A stretch of DNA of 64,000 bases. It comes from Posidonia oceanica. Its lineage: Eukaryota; Streptophyta; Magnoliopsida; Alismatales; Posidoniaceae. Below are positions 1 to 10,930 of this stretch, one piece after another (positions within the stretch are counted from its first letter, which is position 1; each line of letters opens with the position of its first letter). The notes beneath the pieces were generated by a model, which saw nothing but the letters and a program-made list of their open reading frames with translations, was not told where the DNA came from and did not search any database. Location of the stretch: contig JAZBRS010000076.1 of assembly GCA_037176725.1 (NCBI GenBank), positions 115,835,001 to 115,899,000 of the forward strand. The letters run 5' to 3'. The translations under genes were made by a program, and so were the position numbers.

Positions 1-152
1 CGGCAAGCGAGGTGGAGCCACCGATCTAGGCCGTCAAACGGTAAGCACTCTATCCCCGTAGCTTTTGCATGCCTATTAGCACGCCCCCATGCATTTTTAC
101 ACTTTTTTGAATCCTTTTGGTCGTGATTCACGGCCAAGAGAGAGCTTAGTGT

Positions 153-1530
153 GTTGGATGCACCAGTTGGTGCATCCAACATTGGACGCGGCATAGGCCG
201 GCGTCCAATACCCTGTCTGGCCTTGCTCTTGCTCTGTTGCTCTTCATGCTTTGTTATTGTTGGTTCTTTTGCGAATCCATGCTACATGCTTCCTTAAATG
301 TCCTCTGATGCTATGCCATTCCTACTTGCTTGTTCCATGCTTGCTTGAATCATCTTTACATGCTCTGATGTCAGTCTGTCATTTGCTTGCATTGGACGCC
401 AGGGTGAGCCGCGTCCAATGTTGGACGCTGGTTCACCTAGCGTCCAACACCCCTGTTAGCTATAACTTGCTGCCATGCTTACACCTTGCTTATTCCTTGA
501 TATTTGCTTATGATCCATGCTTGCTTAAAGATGCCTGGCCCCTATGGCAACCATGCTTAGGTTTGCTAGGTCTTTTCAAGTTATATGCCTATCTTCTGCA
601 AGCTTTAATCCTATATTCCTATGCATGTTTCCTTTTTATCTTGTTCTCATGGATTGAATGCTTCCTATGCATGTTCCTGTTTGCTCTTATATGTTTCAGT
701 AGTTTGCATGCATATAGGTGGGGTTAGAGCTGAGCTCCCCCTTTAGTACAAGTTGGTCTGCATGCTTTGGTCGTTGGACGCTAGAGCCTTCAGCATCCAA
801 CGTTGGATGCTGCTGGCTCTAGCGTCTAACATCCTGGCTCCTCATTTTGTTGTTTAAAGCTTGCATGATATTCTGATCTAGTTCTCTACATGTCTCCTAT
901 GCTTCCATGCATGCTTAGCCTCTACAGCAACTGTTCTTTAACTTCTTTGGATTATTTTGCTATTTTATACATGTTTTTTGTATGTTGTGCCTCCCAAGGC
1001 GTTGTACGCTGTTGGTGCTGGCGTCCAACATTGGACGTCGGGCTAGCTCGCATCCAACACCCTGGTTGTGTCTCTGGCCTGGCATAAGCTGCTACTGGTA
1101 AGTTTTGGTTTTCTTTTGTGATCCCATGTTTGCATGTTTGTCCTATGCTCATCTCCAGTAGCCCAAATGCATGTTCCCTTTTTTATTTTTTGCTTTTTGT
1201 ATGCTTCCTCATCTCCCTGTCTTCTGGCCTGTGTTAGACGCCTGCCACTCTGGCGTCTAACGTTGGACGCCAAGCATACAGGCGTCCAACAACCTGCTTG
1301 CTTTGATCTTGGATTCTGGCTTGCTCTTTGCTCTGATTCCTCTTCTAATCCTCTGTTAGGTTAGTCTTGCATGTCATGCACCGATTTAGTTGCATTTTTG
1401 CATCTGTATTGCATCCATGTAGCTAGAATGCACTGTTTTCCAAAAATCACATGCTGTCTGCCTCCAGCAGGTGTAGGATGCCAGCAATGCTAGCGTCCAA
1501 CGTTGGACGCTGGTGTTGCCAGCGTCCAAT
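153..1530 (+). repeat. Six-copy array of 58-bp palindromic hairpin units
   Basis: Units of about 58 bp lie at 153-210, 390-449, 773-830, 1001-1058, 1233-1290 and 1473-1530, with 228-240 bp between starts (383 bp once). Each unit has two adjacent hairpins built from TTGGACGC and GCGTCCAA arms, and the second half is close to the reverse complement of the first, so the whole unit is also a large palindrome. Unit 1 contains the 13-bp inverted arms GTTGGATGCACCA and TGGTGCATCCAAC. Unit 6 is centred on the perfect palindrome AGCGTCCAACGTTGGACGCT at 1492-1511. No function is known to me. Confidence 0.85.
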
Positions 1531-1654
1531 GCTTGCAGATGGCTGACAGTCATTTTGAAACGTCGATTTTGCTTCGCTCGTCGTTTTCCATGTTTTATTG
1601 CTTCTTTGGTTTGCTGCAACCCCTATACATGTTGCCGAATCCTTTGTTTCAGTT

Positions 1655-1870
1655 TTGCACCCCGCTTTGCACCGTTTTCCGTGTTTTGCACTGTTTTTCG
1701 TGTTTTGCATCGTTTTCCATGTTTTGCATCATTTCTCCGCTCCCTTGCATAGCTTTCCGCGCCCCTTTGCATCGTTTTCCGCTCTTTGCCTCGTTTTCCG
1801 TGCCTCGCATTGTTTTCTGCATTTCACACCGTTTTCCGCACCTACTTTGCTTTTTCGCTTGCATGTCGTT
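1655..1870 (+). repeat. T-rich LTR minisatellite
   Basis: Imperfect tandem units of about 20-30 bp (TTTGCACCGTTTTCCGTG and variants). Equivalent arrays sit at the same relative place in the LTRs at 18230-18400, 21660-22480 (reverse), 36015-36460, 41265-41520 and 59825-60080. Overlapping open frames with Cys/Phe-rich repeats arise only from the repeat and are not genes. Confidence 0.8.
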
Positions 1871-2121
1871 TGCATTGCTTGGTTTTCTCGTAGTTTTGCT
1901 TTATCGCCTGCATCTGCATTTTGGGCTATCATGCTTACTGCCTAGGAGTTCTCACGAACCATGGTCCGCCTAGTTCGGAACACTAGCAGTGTGGCTGAGC
2001 ACATAGATAGCACGTTTATTTCCCATGCATGGCAGGTAGGTATCCATGGCATTTAAGCATTAGGCTAGCATTTCCCTACATTAGCGCGAGATTGCCTAAG
2101 AAAGACCAACTCTCGGACGTA

Positions 2122-2160
2122 TCGGGGGTGCCTAACACCTTCCCCGTGCGTAACAGGAGT
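2122..2160 (+). promoter_or_regulatory. Conserved LTR hairpin block (copy 1)
   Basis: The motif GGGGGTGCCTAACACCTTCC, followed by CGTAACAGGAGT, can fold with GGTG pairing to CACC and outer GGGG pairing to CCCC. The same block occurs in six LTRs here. A very similar block is, from memory, typical of plant Ogre LTRs. Its role (R-region structure, RNA 3' end or another) is inferred, not shown. Confidence 0.7.
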
Positions 2161-2506
2161 CCTTGCCCTTTCTCTTGGCTCGCATCGACCTTTCCTTTAT
2201 CCTAGGCATGAGTCATAGCATAGCATGGCATAGCACAATCTAGCTTAGCATTACATCCCTTTGCCCCTCCTTGCATCCAGTTGTACATGTCTTTTCATGT
2301 ATTACCCCCGGTTTTCCTTGTCTTCCAATTCAATAGACCCAGTGGCGACCCTGATTTTGTCTTATCATTTCTTTTCATTTCTTTTTGCCAGCGTTTCCGA
2401 GTCGAGTTTCTTCCCTCAAATCCCACTGCATATAGTGAGCCTATTTTGATCAGTGCACGCAAGCTTTGGTAATGTGCATAGACGGTCAGAATTCAGGATT
2501 ACTACA

Positions 2507-2752
2507 ATCATCACATAGCATTTGCATCTTTTTGCATGGTTTCCATGCATTTCCCTAGTTTTCCTTGTCTCCCAATTTAATAGACACGATGGTGACTCTG
2601 ATTTTGTCTTATCTTTCCTTTTTCCTCTTTGTCCAGCGTTTCCGAGTAGAGCATCCCTCCTCGGGTCCTATTGCTAATAGCAACCTAATTTCGGTTGGTG
2701 CACGCGAGCTTTGGCATCGTGCGTGGATGATCTGATTTTCAGGGTTACAATA
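2507..2752 (+). mobile_element. LTR 3' tail of element 1
   Basis: A second LTR end sits directly after LTR-L: AGCATTTGCATCTTTTTGCA, then TTTCCTTGTCTCCCAATTTA, ending GGGTTACAATA. It is about 92% alike, by eye, to the end of the LTR at 15327-18994 (18745-18994). It joins the internal sequence AGAGTGCCACCAAC with no primer binding site between them. Confidence 0.65.
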
Positions 2753-3139
2753 GAGTGCCACCAACAGTTAGGAATCCGAGTAGAGTATGGTGAATCAAAG
2801 ACTACTCCTTTCCTTTACAGCAGGCATCAAGCACTCCATATGCTGTGGGCAATAGGAATTTAGCATAGATCATGCATGCATCTATCTACTATCAAATCAT
2901 CCCCTTTGTCCTTTTCCTCCCACTCTACAAGGCTCAGCTCGACGCTGCGACAGTACTTCTGCCTAGGCAGGTTGACCACCTCTAAGCCTCAGAATAGTCT
3001 ATCACTATCAGCGCTGTAGCTCAGAGAGTATATCACTAGTCACAAATTAGGCAGCCACTCCAAGGATAGTAAAGACAACCTTGGCAACTTGGGGCCCCTC
3101 ACGGGCCGTCAAGCCTGCACAGTCTGGCACTGCCCTTAA

Positions 3140-3345
3140 TCCCTATGTGACTTCACTCTGGACGGACGAAGTCCCTTTTCGCTTGCTTCCTCGATCCGTA
3201 TGCATGAGGACAAGCGCCCCCCTTTTTGTGACTTCGTCCCGAATAGAAGAAGCCCCTTTCCCTTGTTTCCTCGCTCCGTACGGACAAAGACAAGAGTGCT
3301 TTTTTGCGGCTTCGCCCTGTGCAGGCAAAGCCCCCTTTTGCATAG
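3140..3345 (+). repeat. Short tandem array upstream of the DUF7745 ORF in element 1
   Basis: About three imperfect 65-70 bp units carrying GACTTCG, CTTGCTTCCTCG and GGACAAG. The same array occurs in element 2 at 19385-19580. The TTCCTC and GAGGAC words recur in the larger minisatellite downstream (5262-6615) and in element 3 (27400-28420), so the two arrays may be related. Confidence 0.6.
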
Positions 3346-3532
3346 TTGAATGTGCTTGAATTCTGTGGTCTGATTGTTAGCTGTAACATATGAACTGCTT
3401 TATCTACTTTGATATGCACATCTGCTTCTCTGGCAGCCAGTATTGTATGCCTGTACATGTTCCAGATTGACGAACAACTTTGACTCCATCTACTCGAAAG
3501 ATCTGCAACAGTTGCCTGCGTTCTCTTCTGTA

Positions 3533-4735
3533 ATGGGTTTCTCCACTTTGGTAACCCTGGCACATTGCTCTGAGACTCTCCAGGGTTGGATTGGCGAGCT
3601 CATAGAGGCAGACCGCAAGAAGCTGAGCCTGTGGGGCATCCCGCCCAGACTTTTGAAGGCTACTAATGTAGAAGTGAGCCGACATCTCTTGTGCGCCGCT
3701 ACAAGGTTCTGGAAGCCAACGCACCATGTCTTTCGCTTTGGCAGGATGGAATTAACGCCCACACTAGAGGAGGTGCGCCAGATCTGCGGTTTCTCTAAGC
3801 TCATGGGACCAGCTGTGTTCACAAGGCACACGGGCTATGTCACTGTCTTGAAACAGCTAACAGGACTCTCCGTGGAGAGCTGCGAAAAGAGACTGGCTTG
3901 CATTGACGGGCCTGTACCCATGCTCTGCCTGAACTACTTTGAGGAAGTTGCCAAGAAGCTTGCCAAACTGGGAGATGAGCTATGGCTCCGAGGCTTCGTC
4001 ACCTGCTTTCTAGGCGAGCTGATCTTCACTCATGGCCAGACGACTGTTGCAATCAAGGTCGCTGAGATTGCACTTGCTGTGGTCACCCGGCAGATTGACT
4101 TGGCACCTGTTGTCCTAGCAGAGACCTTTCGCAGGCCAGACCACATTTCACACTGCTGCTGCCACTTTCACGGCTGCGGGGCTCTGGTATAGGTTTGGCT
4201 AGCCAGACATCTGGAAATAGACATTCTGCGCCCCTAGAGGTAAGCATTTGAGACATACTACTGCAGCGGCCACGTCAAGACTATCAAAGGTGTCCTAGAA
4301 GAATACGAGAAGCTGTCAAAGCTAACAGATGATGCGGTAACTTGGCATATCATCCCATCTATAGTAGAGTCGTTCACTGCCTTCTTCGGCACCCGTGACA
4401 TGCGGCTAGTTGTGCTGCCGGGATTCACCGAAGGCATGGAGTATCACCCTATTCGGGTCATGCGACAGCTCGATTTCCGGCAGGAGGTCTTTGTCGACAG
4501 CACAGCCTCGAGGTTCCTCCAGCCCTATCCTCTCAGTACAACTGCTACCACAACAGAGCTAGCCGACCTCATGCATCATGGGGTGTTGTCAACAAACATT
4601 GCGGCTGTACGAGGCCTGGGATGCTCCTCTGAGTATGTGACTGAAGTGCAGGGGCTCTGGCCCATTAATGAGATCCCGCCTGGTGCACTTCTGTTCTTAG
4701 ACACTAGGGAGTCAAAGAAGGCCCGAACTAGTTAG
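3533..4735 (+). pseudogene. DUF7745/plant-mobile-domain-like ORF, three nonsense codons
   Basis: The frame runs 401 codons from an ATG (MGFSTL) to a TAG after KKARTS, without a frameshift. Motifs are RFWKP, HVFRFG, ELTPTLEEVR, ICGFSKLMGP, LGDELWLRGF and YHPIRVMRQ, which I recognise as the plant DUF7745 family related to the plant mobile domain. These ORFs are often carried by Tat/Ogre elements and their biochemical role is unknown. Stops lie at codon 220 (4190-4192), codon 235 (4235-4237) and codon 237 (4241-4243). The intact copy in element A has Gln codons at the first two. Element 2 shares the codon-220 stop. The start was chosen because all four copies share this ATG, downstream of an acceptor-like CTGGCAG. 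Confidence 0.8.
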
Positions 4736-5261
4736 GGCATTTGTACAACTGCATGTCCCTTTTTGAGTCTTGCTGTACTTTGTGTCAGCCTGCTACAGGC
4801 ATGTAACCAAGACTTTATTAATGCAAAGATGTTTTGTGCCATTTTCTTGTGTATTGGGTTTGCTCTCCATAACTGGATGCATGCATGGTCTCACACAATC
4901 ACATCTTTAGCATACTGCTTCAATCTCACGCATCGCACCCCTCAGGGCCATGAAGAAGTGACTACCAATATTCCATGCACCAACAAAGGCTACAAGAAAG
5001 CCCCGCATTCCGTCTGAATGCCAGAATCTCTACAGAACGATGCCGTCTAGTCGAGCAAGGCCACCGAGCGCTCCCGGCTGGATCTTCACTGGGCTGGTAG
5101 CCCTAATTACTCGTTTGACAAGCGCATTAGCTTTGTCTATGTTCGTCACTTTTCGATGCCAAGGGCACTCGGCCGTCCCCGGGTATCATCCCTGATACCA
5201 GGGGTATCTTTTTTTGCTACCCTATGGTGTCACTCTCTTCCCGTTGTTTGAAAGTCGGCTT

Positions 5262-6615
5262 GCTTCCTTAATTTGAGGACAAGTCTTCCCTTTTGCGTGC
5301 CTTTCGAAGTCACGTCTGCTTGCTTCCTTAATTTGAGGACAAGTCTTCCCTTTTGCATGCCATTTCGAAGTCACGTCAGCTTGCTTCCTTAATTTGAGGA
5401 CAAGTCTTCCCTTTTGCGTGTCTTTTCGAAGTCATGTCGGCTTGCTTCCTTAATTTGAGGACAAGTCTTCCCTTTCACGTGCTTTTTTGAAGTCGCGTCG
5501 ACTTGCTTCCTTAATTTGAGGACAAGTCTTCCCTCTTGTGTGCCTTTTCGAAGTCACGTCGACTTGCTTCCTTAATTTGAGGACAAGTCACTCCATTTAC
5601 ATGCCTTTTCGAAGTCACGTCTGCTTCCTTCCTTAATTTGAGGACAAACCCTTCTTTTGCGTGCCTTGTCGGAGTCCCACCGGTTTGCTTCCTCAATTTG
5701 AGGACAAACCCTTCCTTTGCGTGCCTCTACGAAGTCCCACCGGTTTGCTTCCTCAATTTGAGGACAAACCCTTCCTTTGCGTGCCTCTTCGGATTCCCAT
5801 CGGTTTCCTTCCTTAATTTGAGGACAAACCCTTCCTTTGCGTGCCTTATCGGAGTCCCACCAGTTTGCTTCCTGAATTTGAGGACAAACCCTTCCTTTGC
5901 GTGCCTCGTCGGAGTCCCACTGGTTTGCTTCCTGAATTTGAGGACAAACCCTTCCTTTGCGTGCCTTGTCGGAGTCCCGCCGGTTTGCTTCCTTAATTTG
6001 AGGACAAACCCTTCCTTTGTGTGCCTCTTCGGAGTCCTGCCGATTTGCTTACTCAATTTGAGGACAAACCCTTCCTTTGCGTGCCTCTTCGGAGTCCCAC
6101 CGATTTGCTTCCTGAATTTGAGGACAAACCCTTTCTTTGCATGCCTCTTCGGAGTCCCATCGGTTTGCTTCCTCAATTTGAGGACAAACCCTTCCTTTAC
6201 GTGCCTCTTCAGAGTCCTGCCGGTCTACTTCCTGAATTTGAGGACAAACCCTTCCGTTGCGTGCCTCTTCAAAGTCCCGTCGGTTTGCTTCCTGAATTTG
6301 AGGACAAACCTTTCCTTTGCGCGCCTCTTCGGAGTCCCGTCGGTTTGCTTCCTTAATTTGAGGACAAACCCTTCCTTTGTGTGCCTCTTCGGAGTCCCGC
6401 TGGTTTGCTTCTTTAATTTGAGGACAAACCCTTCCTTTACGTGCCTCTTTGGAGTCCCGCCAGTTTGCTTCCTCAATTTAAGGACAAGCCCTTTGCGTGC
6501 CTCTTTGGAGTCCCACCGGTTTGCTTCCTTATTTTAAGGACAAACCCTTCCTTTGCGTGCCTCTTCGGAGTCCCGCTGGTTTGCTTCCTTAATTTAAGGA
6601 CAAACCTTTCCTTTG
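5262..6615 (+). repeat. 60-bp minisatellite, about 22 copies
   Basis: The unit contains GCTTCCTCAATTTGAGGACA and GTGCCTCTTCGGAGTCCC. The first seven units read GACAAGTCTTCCC and the later ones GACAAACCCTTCC. Because 60 is a multiple of three and stops are absent, long open frames with a 20-residue repeat appear on both strands (299 aa at 5638-6537 on plus). Each unit has a small hairpin, TCCTC-AATTT-GAGGA. It occupies the place between DUF7745 and the polypurine tract where every element here has tandem repeats. Confidence 0.9.
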
Positions 6616-6631
6616 CAAGTCTTTCCTTCCA

Positions 6632-6920
6632 GGCTGGCAGCCCCAACTGCTCGGTTGACACCCGTCATAACTGTCCAACTCTTTTTCGATGCCAAGGACG
6701 CTTCAGCTGTCCCCTAGTATCATCCCCTAGATACCAGGGACGTCATGTCTTGTTGCCCTCGGTATCTTCTTTAGTCTGGTAGTCCTAGCTACCCATATGA
6801 CATCCGTCACCCTGTTAGGCGTTCTTTCTTTGGGCCGATAACCCTAACTATCCGTCTTGAGTCCGTCAACTCATTGGGCCGATAGCCCGAACTATCCGGC
6901 GTTGAGTCTGTCAACTCACC
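6632..6920 (+). repeat. Hairpin modules of element 1
   Basis: Several modules of the form GGCTGRYAG-CCC-AACTRYC-CGG, each followed by a second hairpin around CCGTCA or CTGTCA. Examples: GCAG/CTGC at 6632-6654, TGAGT/ACTCA at 6858-6873 and again at 6903-6918. The arm sequence varies while complementarity is kept; see the covariation finding. Confidence 0.7.
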
Positions 6921-7151
6921 ACTCATGTGACATTACATCATATAGCATGACATTACCACCATCACATCGCATCGGCACACATGGCATCATGCACTTGCAT
7001 AAGTCCTTAGTAGAGTCAGCTTCGGTATGCATCATTGTGTCGCCACATAGCTTAGCAAGCATGCGCATTAGAGTAGGTTTTACTTTAGCATCAACATTGC
7101 TGCATGATCATTTGCATTGCACTACATCTGCACTTTGCATCTGCATTCGCA

Positions 7152-7301
7152 TTGCAGCAATGGATCATGACTTTCAGTGCATCTGCCAAATAAGTGACTC
7201 ATGCCAACAGCAACCTATGCTCTTAGTGGCATCAGGTGGGGTGTCTCATCAACCCTGAGCAACAGCCTTGGTTCTCTCGACCACACACAGGGAGGGGCAT
7301 C
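7152..7301 (+). promoter_or_regulatory. Conserved pre-polypurine block and polypurine tract of element 1
   Basis: About 150 bp (ATAAGTGACTCATGCC, CAGCAACC, GGGGTGTCT, CAACCCTGAGCAAC) ending in AGGGAGGGGCATC, directly before the LTR start. The same block precedes the LTRs at 15327 and 55092 and, reversed, that ending at 26500. The purine run is the expected plus-strand primer for reverse transcription. Confidence 0.75.
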
Positions 7302-8898
7302 TATTGATACCCCATTTTGACAGTCGGACGATGGTGGATCTCTCCGGAAGCAAGATCGAATCTCGGCATGGTAGACTCAAACCTTTCCCCATTTAAACCC
7401 CACCAAAATCCTTCAAAATTAACCCAAAATCCCCAAAAAACACTTAAGCCCATTTACGCAAAGACCTTGGCCCACAAACAGCCCAACCAAGCCTACAGCA
7501 AGCCTTGTTGGAGAGGGAGACTCTTGGTCGCCGCATGCAGTGGCAACTAGGTTTGTCGCCCTTCACGGCGGCAACTTTCTGCACTTCTCCCCTTCCACGT
7601 GTAGTTCAAACTTGCCGCGTGCACAGGCGTGTTTGTCGTCTCCACTTGTCACCTCCGGATGACTTTCACGTCCCCTGCCACCATGCCACCTTGCCAGGAG
7701 TTACTACCCATCTCCTCGTCAGTCTGCCACCGTCCGGCCACCCACAGTCACGCCCGAGATAAAACCCATCTCCAATCTTGAATTTCAAATCACCACACCC
7801 ACCTCAAAGCTTCCGTGCTCGTTTTCCAGAGCCTCTAAGTGATCCTCGTCTCCAGAGCGTTCCTGTGAGCATTCCCGAGTGATCCCCGAGCCTTCCCTGA
7901 GCTTCTACCGCCATTCAAGCTCGCCTCCGATCATCTTCCCCAATGCTGGCGAACTTCGAGCCACAATTCCGGCGCTTCTCCTGATTGGTTCTCTCCCCTT
8001 TTAGTGTAGAATCGTTCGTGGCTTCATTACGTGTCTTTTCCATGTTTTCTCCTGTGGTTTCCTCATCATTTTTGCGTCGTTTGCCAGTGACACAGAGGGT
8101 GTCAATGGCAGCCGCCGGTCGAGGTGGAGGGGGGCCTTTGGCCCTCCTTTTCTCTTTGTTTTCTTACCACACTTAACCCCTTCACCTCCACAAGGCTTCG
8201 CAGCACTGTCCTTGGCCTTGCTGGCCACCCAAATGGCCGGAACCCATCGGTCAAGGCGGTCGAAAGGGGAGGGGATGGGTGGAGCAATCCACCCAACCAT
8301 TTTCCACACCAAGGGTGTGGTTGTGATCATGGGAATGCCGTCATGCTTCCCTGATCATCACACATCTTTTTAGCAAGGCCGACGAGGAGGAATTGGCTGT
8401 CAATGGCCGGTGAAGGAACTGCCAGGTCAGTCGCCCCTTTCAGAGGCAACTCAATTGGTTTTCGAGCAATTCCTCGGCCGGACTTTGAGCCGAGATACCT
8501 CTCAGCTCCGGCCACTGTTTTTCGTGTTTAATGGTTGTTTTTATTCATGGTTGTGCGCTCTTTTACTTCATGCATTTAGTTTCCCATTCTGGATTGTCCT
8601 CAGCATGGGATTTGGCACCAAAGTCCATTGTCCAGACTGCTTGAGCTACCAGTTCTAGTGCCGCTTCAAGCGACGACCCAACTGGTTTTCGAGGTGGTTT
8701 CCAGGCCAACTTTGGGCCGGTGTATCTCACGACTTGGGCTGTCATTTTCCAAGCTCTTCATATGGTTTTGATCCTAAGCATGTCTTCTCCATTTCCATGT
8801 GTTTTGTTTTATGATTCAAGCATCCTTGATAGCGTTTTTTGGGCGATGAATGTCCCTGTCTCAAACGGGTCAGGCCGCCAGTGCATGCGGCGACTAAG
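7302..8898 (+). mobile_element. LTR 5' part (3' LTR of element 1), interrupted
   Basis: Starts TATTGATACCCCATTTTGAC right after the polypurine tract; the terminal TG has become TA. It holds the C-rich and then GC-rich first half seen in the other LTRs and stops at 8898, where another LTR begins. The second half of this LTR is not found in the window. Small ORFs here are not credible genes. Confidence 0.7.
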
Positions 8899-10930
8899 TG
8901 TAGACACCCCATTTTGGTAGACTTTTGTTGGAGAATTTCTGGAAGTTGGCTCAGAAGAAGGTATGGCGAATCCATTTCAAAACCAACCCAAGATAAACCA
9001 AATCCCAATTCATAACCTAACCTAAGTCTTCAACCAAGCCCAAGCCCATTAGCAGCCCTGTTACCGAGTGGCATGTCCAAGCACCACTTGCACAGGTGAC
9101 TGAACGCTGTTGCCAAAATCAGTGGCAACTGAGTTAGGCACCAAGTGTTGCGGCAACTGGACTGTAACTCAGTCCACCACCCAAGCTTCCCTACCGTGGC
9201 CGTCGCCGGTCATCGTCTCCTGCCACTCGTCCCCTCGCCACTTACTACCTCACTACCTCCACGCACTACATGCCAAGCACCACTTACTCCCTGCCACTGG
9301 TCACCCTCTCCACCGACGGCCTTCCCGCACTCACAGCCTTTCACTGGTGCGGCCGTCTACCTCCTGTGCCACCGACGACTTCGTCGTCCCCCACCTGTAG
9401 CACACTTACTTCCTTGGCTTCCAGATCTCCTCACAGCCCCTCACAGCCACCACCTCTGCGCTTGTCAGCTCTCTTCATCCTTGTGTGCAGAGGAACCCAT
9501 TGAACAAAACCCACCTCTGCCGCCAGAACCCATTCACCGTTCACCACTCTCCCATGCACACTTGCCCTCCTCCCTCGCTTCTAGAGCGAAATTGAGATTC
9601 CTCAGAGCCTTCCCGACCTTCCCTTGAGCGTTCTAGTGCATTCCCAAGCCTCTCTGCGCCACGCCGCTACCTTCTTCCTCCACTCCGACAAGCTTCTCAC
9701 ATTAGCCCGCCAACTCCGGCGAAGTCACAAAGGTAACGCCCCTAACTGCATTGCTAGTTTAAGGGTCCGAGAAGCTTCCCGGACTTCCTCCCTTTATTCC
9801 TAGATAGCTAGCTAGCCTCCTTGCGCTCTCAGCCGTGCTAATGGCCAAGGAGGCACGGCAACGCCGGCGAGGTGCTGACGGAGGTGGGGAAGAGGCACGA
9901 GCCTCTCTCCTCGACCAGCGAGCACTCCCTTGCGTTCCCCTCAGTTCCTCAACGCTCCAAAGCCAGCTTCTTGAGCCTTCGGCCACCTCTGTGGCTGGAG
10001 CTCGACGAGCGACGGCAGCGCAAAGTGGCAGAGGTGGGTGGAGTGCCACAGGCCACCATTTGCCACATTGAAGGTATGGTTGGGTTCGTGGGAATGCCGT
10101 GGTGCTTCCCCGATCCTCAATGGCATTTTAGGCTTCGCCCCAGCGGCGAATTCCGACGTTGAAGTCCGATGAACGGACTGCCAGGTCAGGCACCAGCTTG
10201 GGCAACGACTGACCTGCAACCCGACCTGCCTGCCGGCTTGACTTTGAGATGTTGCACCGGCAGCCTCAAGGTCCCATCTTGCTTGCTTAATATATGTTTG
10301 TAATCATGGATGAATGGTCTCCAAGTCTGTGTGATTGGTTTTCTATTTCGTTTGCTCGTGAGTTCTAGATCCGGCCATGAACTTGGCTGTTTGAGCTATT
10401 CGAGTTACAGGCCAATCGCCAGTCCAACCGGCGACTCGGCTGCAACTCAAGCCAGCCCATCCTTTTCCGAGCCTGCAGGCTTCGTAGATGCCGGAACCTC
10501 GGGGGTCTACCCCAGTCTTCTTTGAGTCCAGCTCTACCGCAGTGGATCCTTCCAATCCCATCGGCGCAATCTCTTTTTCCCGCTTTCCCTAGCTCGTCCG
10601 AGGTACGCTCGAAGTGTAGTGGCAGCGTCGACAGCAAGTACGATTGCAGAGCCATCCAGGTCAGCTTCTCCTCCAACCCTAGCAGCTCCAGTGCTCCATG
10701 CACTGCCGTCAGTAGCTCCCGCAGCCCCATTGCTTCTCGCACGGCCAACAGTGGACCTCGCCGACAGCATCAATAGCGTAGGAACGGACCCAGCACCTCC
10801 CTCCCGAGGTCACTGACAGGTAAGTCTCTCTTACCTCTCTTTCGTTTCCTGCACTGTCTTTTCTTTTCGTTTTGTTTTGTTTTTTTTGTGTTTTCTTCCC
10901 TTGTTAGAAAATCATAAAAAGCATGAAATC
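8899..10930 (+). mobile_element. LTR 5' part inserted in the previous LTR
   Basis: Starts TGTAGACACCCCATTTTGGT at 8899; the five bases before it are CTAAG. It belongs to the same family as the interrupted LTR: both share GTGGGAATGCCGT or its variants and GAACTGCCAGGTCAG or its variants. It reaches a strong splice-donor-like CAGGTAAGTC at 10818-10827, then a T-rich stretch, and is replaced near 10930 by sequence typical of the 3' internal region. The LTR 3' half is missing, so a deletion or recombination joined the two. The right border is approximate. Confidence 0.6.

Larger units (their letters stand above)
1..2506 (+). mobile_element. 3' portion of an Ogre/Tat-type LTR (LTR-L)
   Basis: This is the right-hand part of a long LTR whose start lies before the window. 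It has the layout of the other LTRs here: a splice-donor-like GGTAAGC at 40-46, a palindromic hairpin array, a T-rich minisatellite with GTTTTCC/GTTTTGC units, a segment shared with the other LTRs (GAGTTCTCACGAACC), and the conserved GGGGGTGCCTAACACC block at 2122. It ends GGATTACTACA at 2506, matching the CA end of element B's LTR. The sequence after 2506 is the middle of a different LTR, so LTR-L is either a solo LTR or the 3' LTR of an element inserted into a related LTR. No primer site follows it. Confidence 0.75.
2753..7301 (+). mobile_element. Internal region of element 1 (no gag-pol; DUF7745 ORF, minisatellite, polypurine tract)
   Basis: This corresponds to the 3' internal part of element A (from about 50480 onward). 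It starts with the same AGAGTGCCACC and CACTCCATATGCTG segments, then carries a DUF7745 pseudogene, a 60-bp minisatellite, hairpin modules, a conserved pre-polypurine block and the polypurine tract. Primer site, leader, gag, protease, reverse transcriptase and integrase are absent. 4736-5240 holds the 3' UTR of the ORF and one hairpin module (5091-5141). 6936-7150 holds CAT/GCA-rich simple sequence. Confidence 0.75.

Noticed and set aside
5638..6537. 299-aa open frame with a 20-residue repeat
   Set aside because: It arises from a stop-free 60-bp minisatellite; the opposite strand and another frame are open too, and no start, splice or domain supports a gene.
5262..6615. CRISPR-like array (regular 60-bp spacing)
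   Set aside because: Units are contiguous minisatellite copies without unique spacers, no cas genes exist, and the context is a plant retrotransposon.
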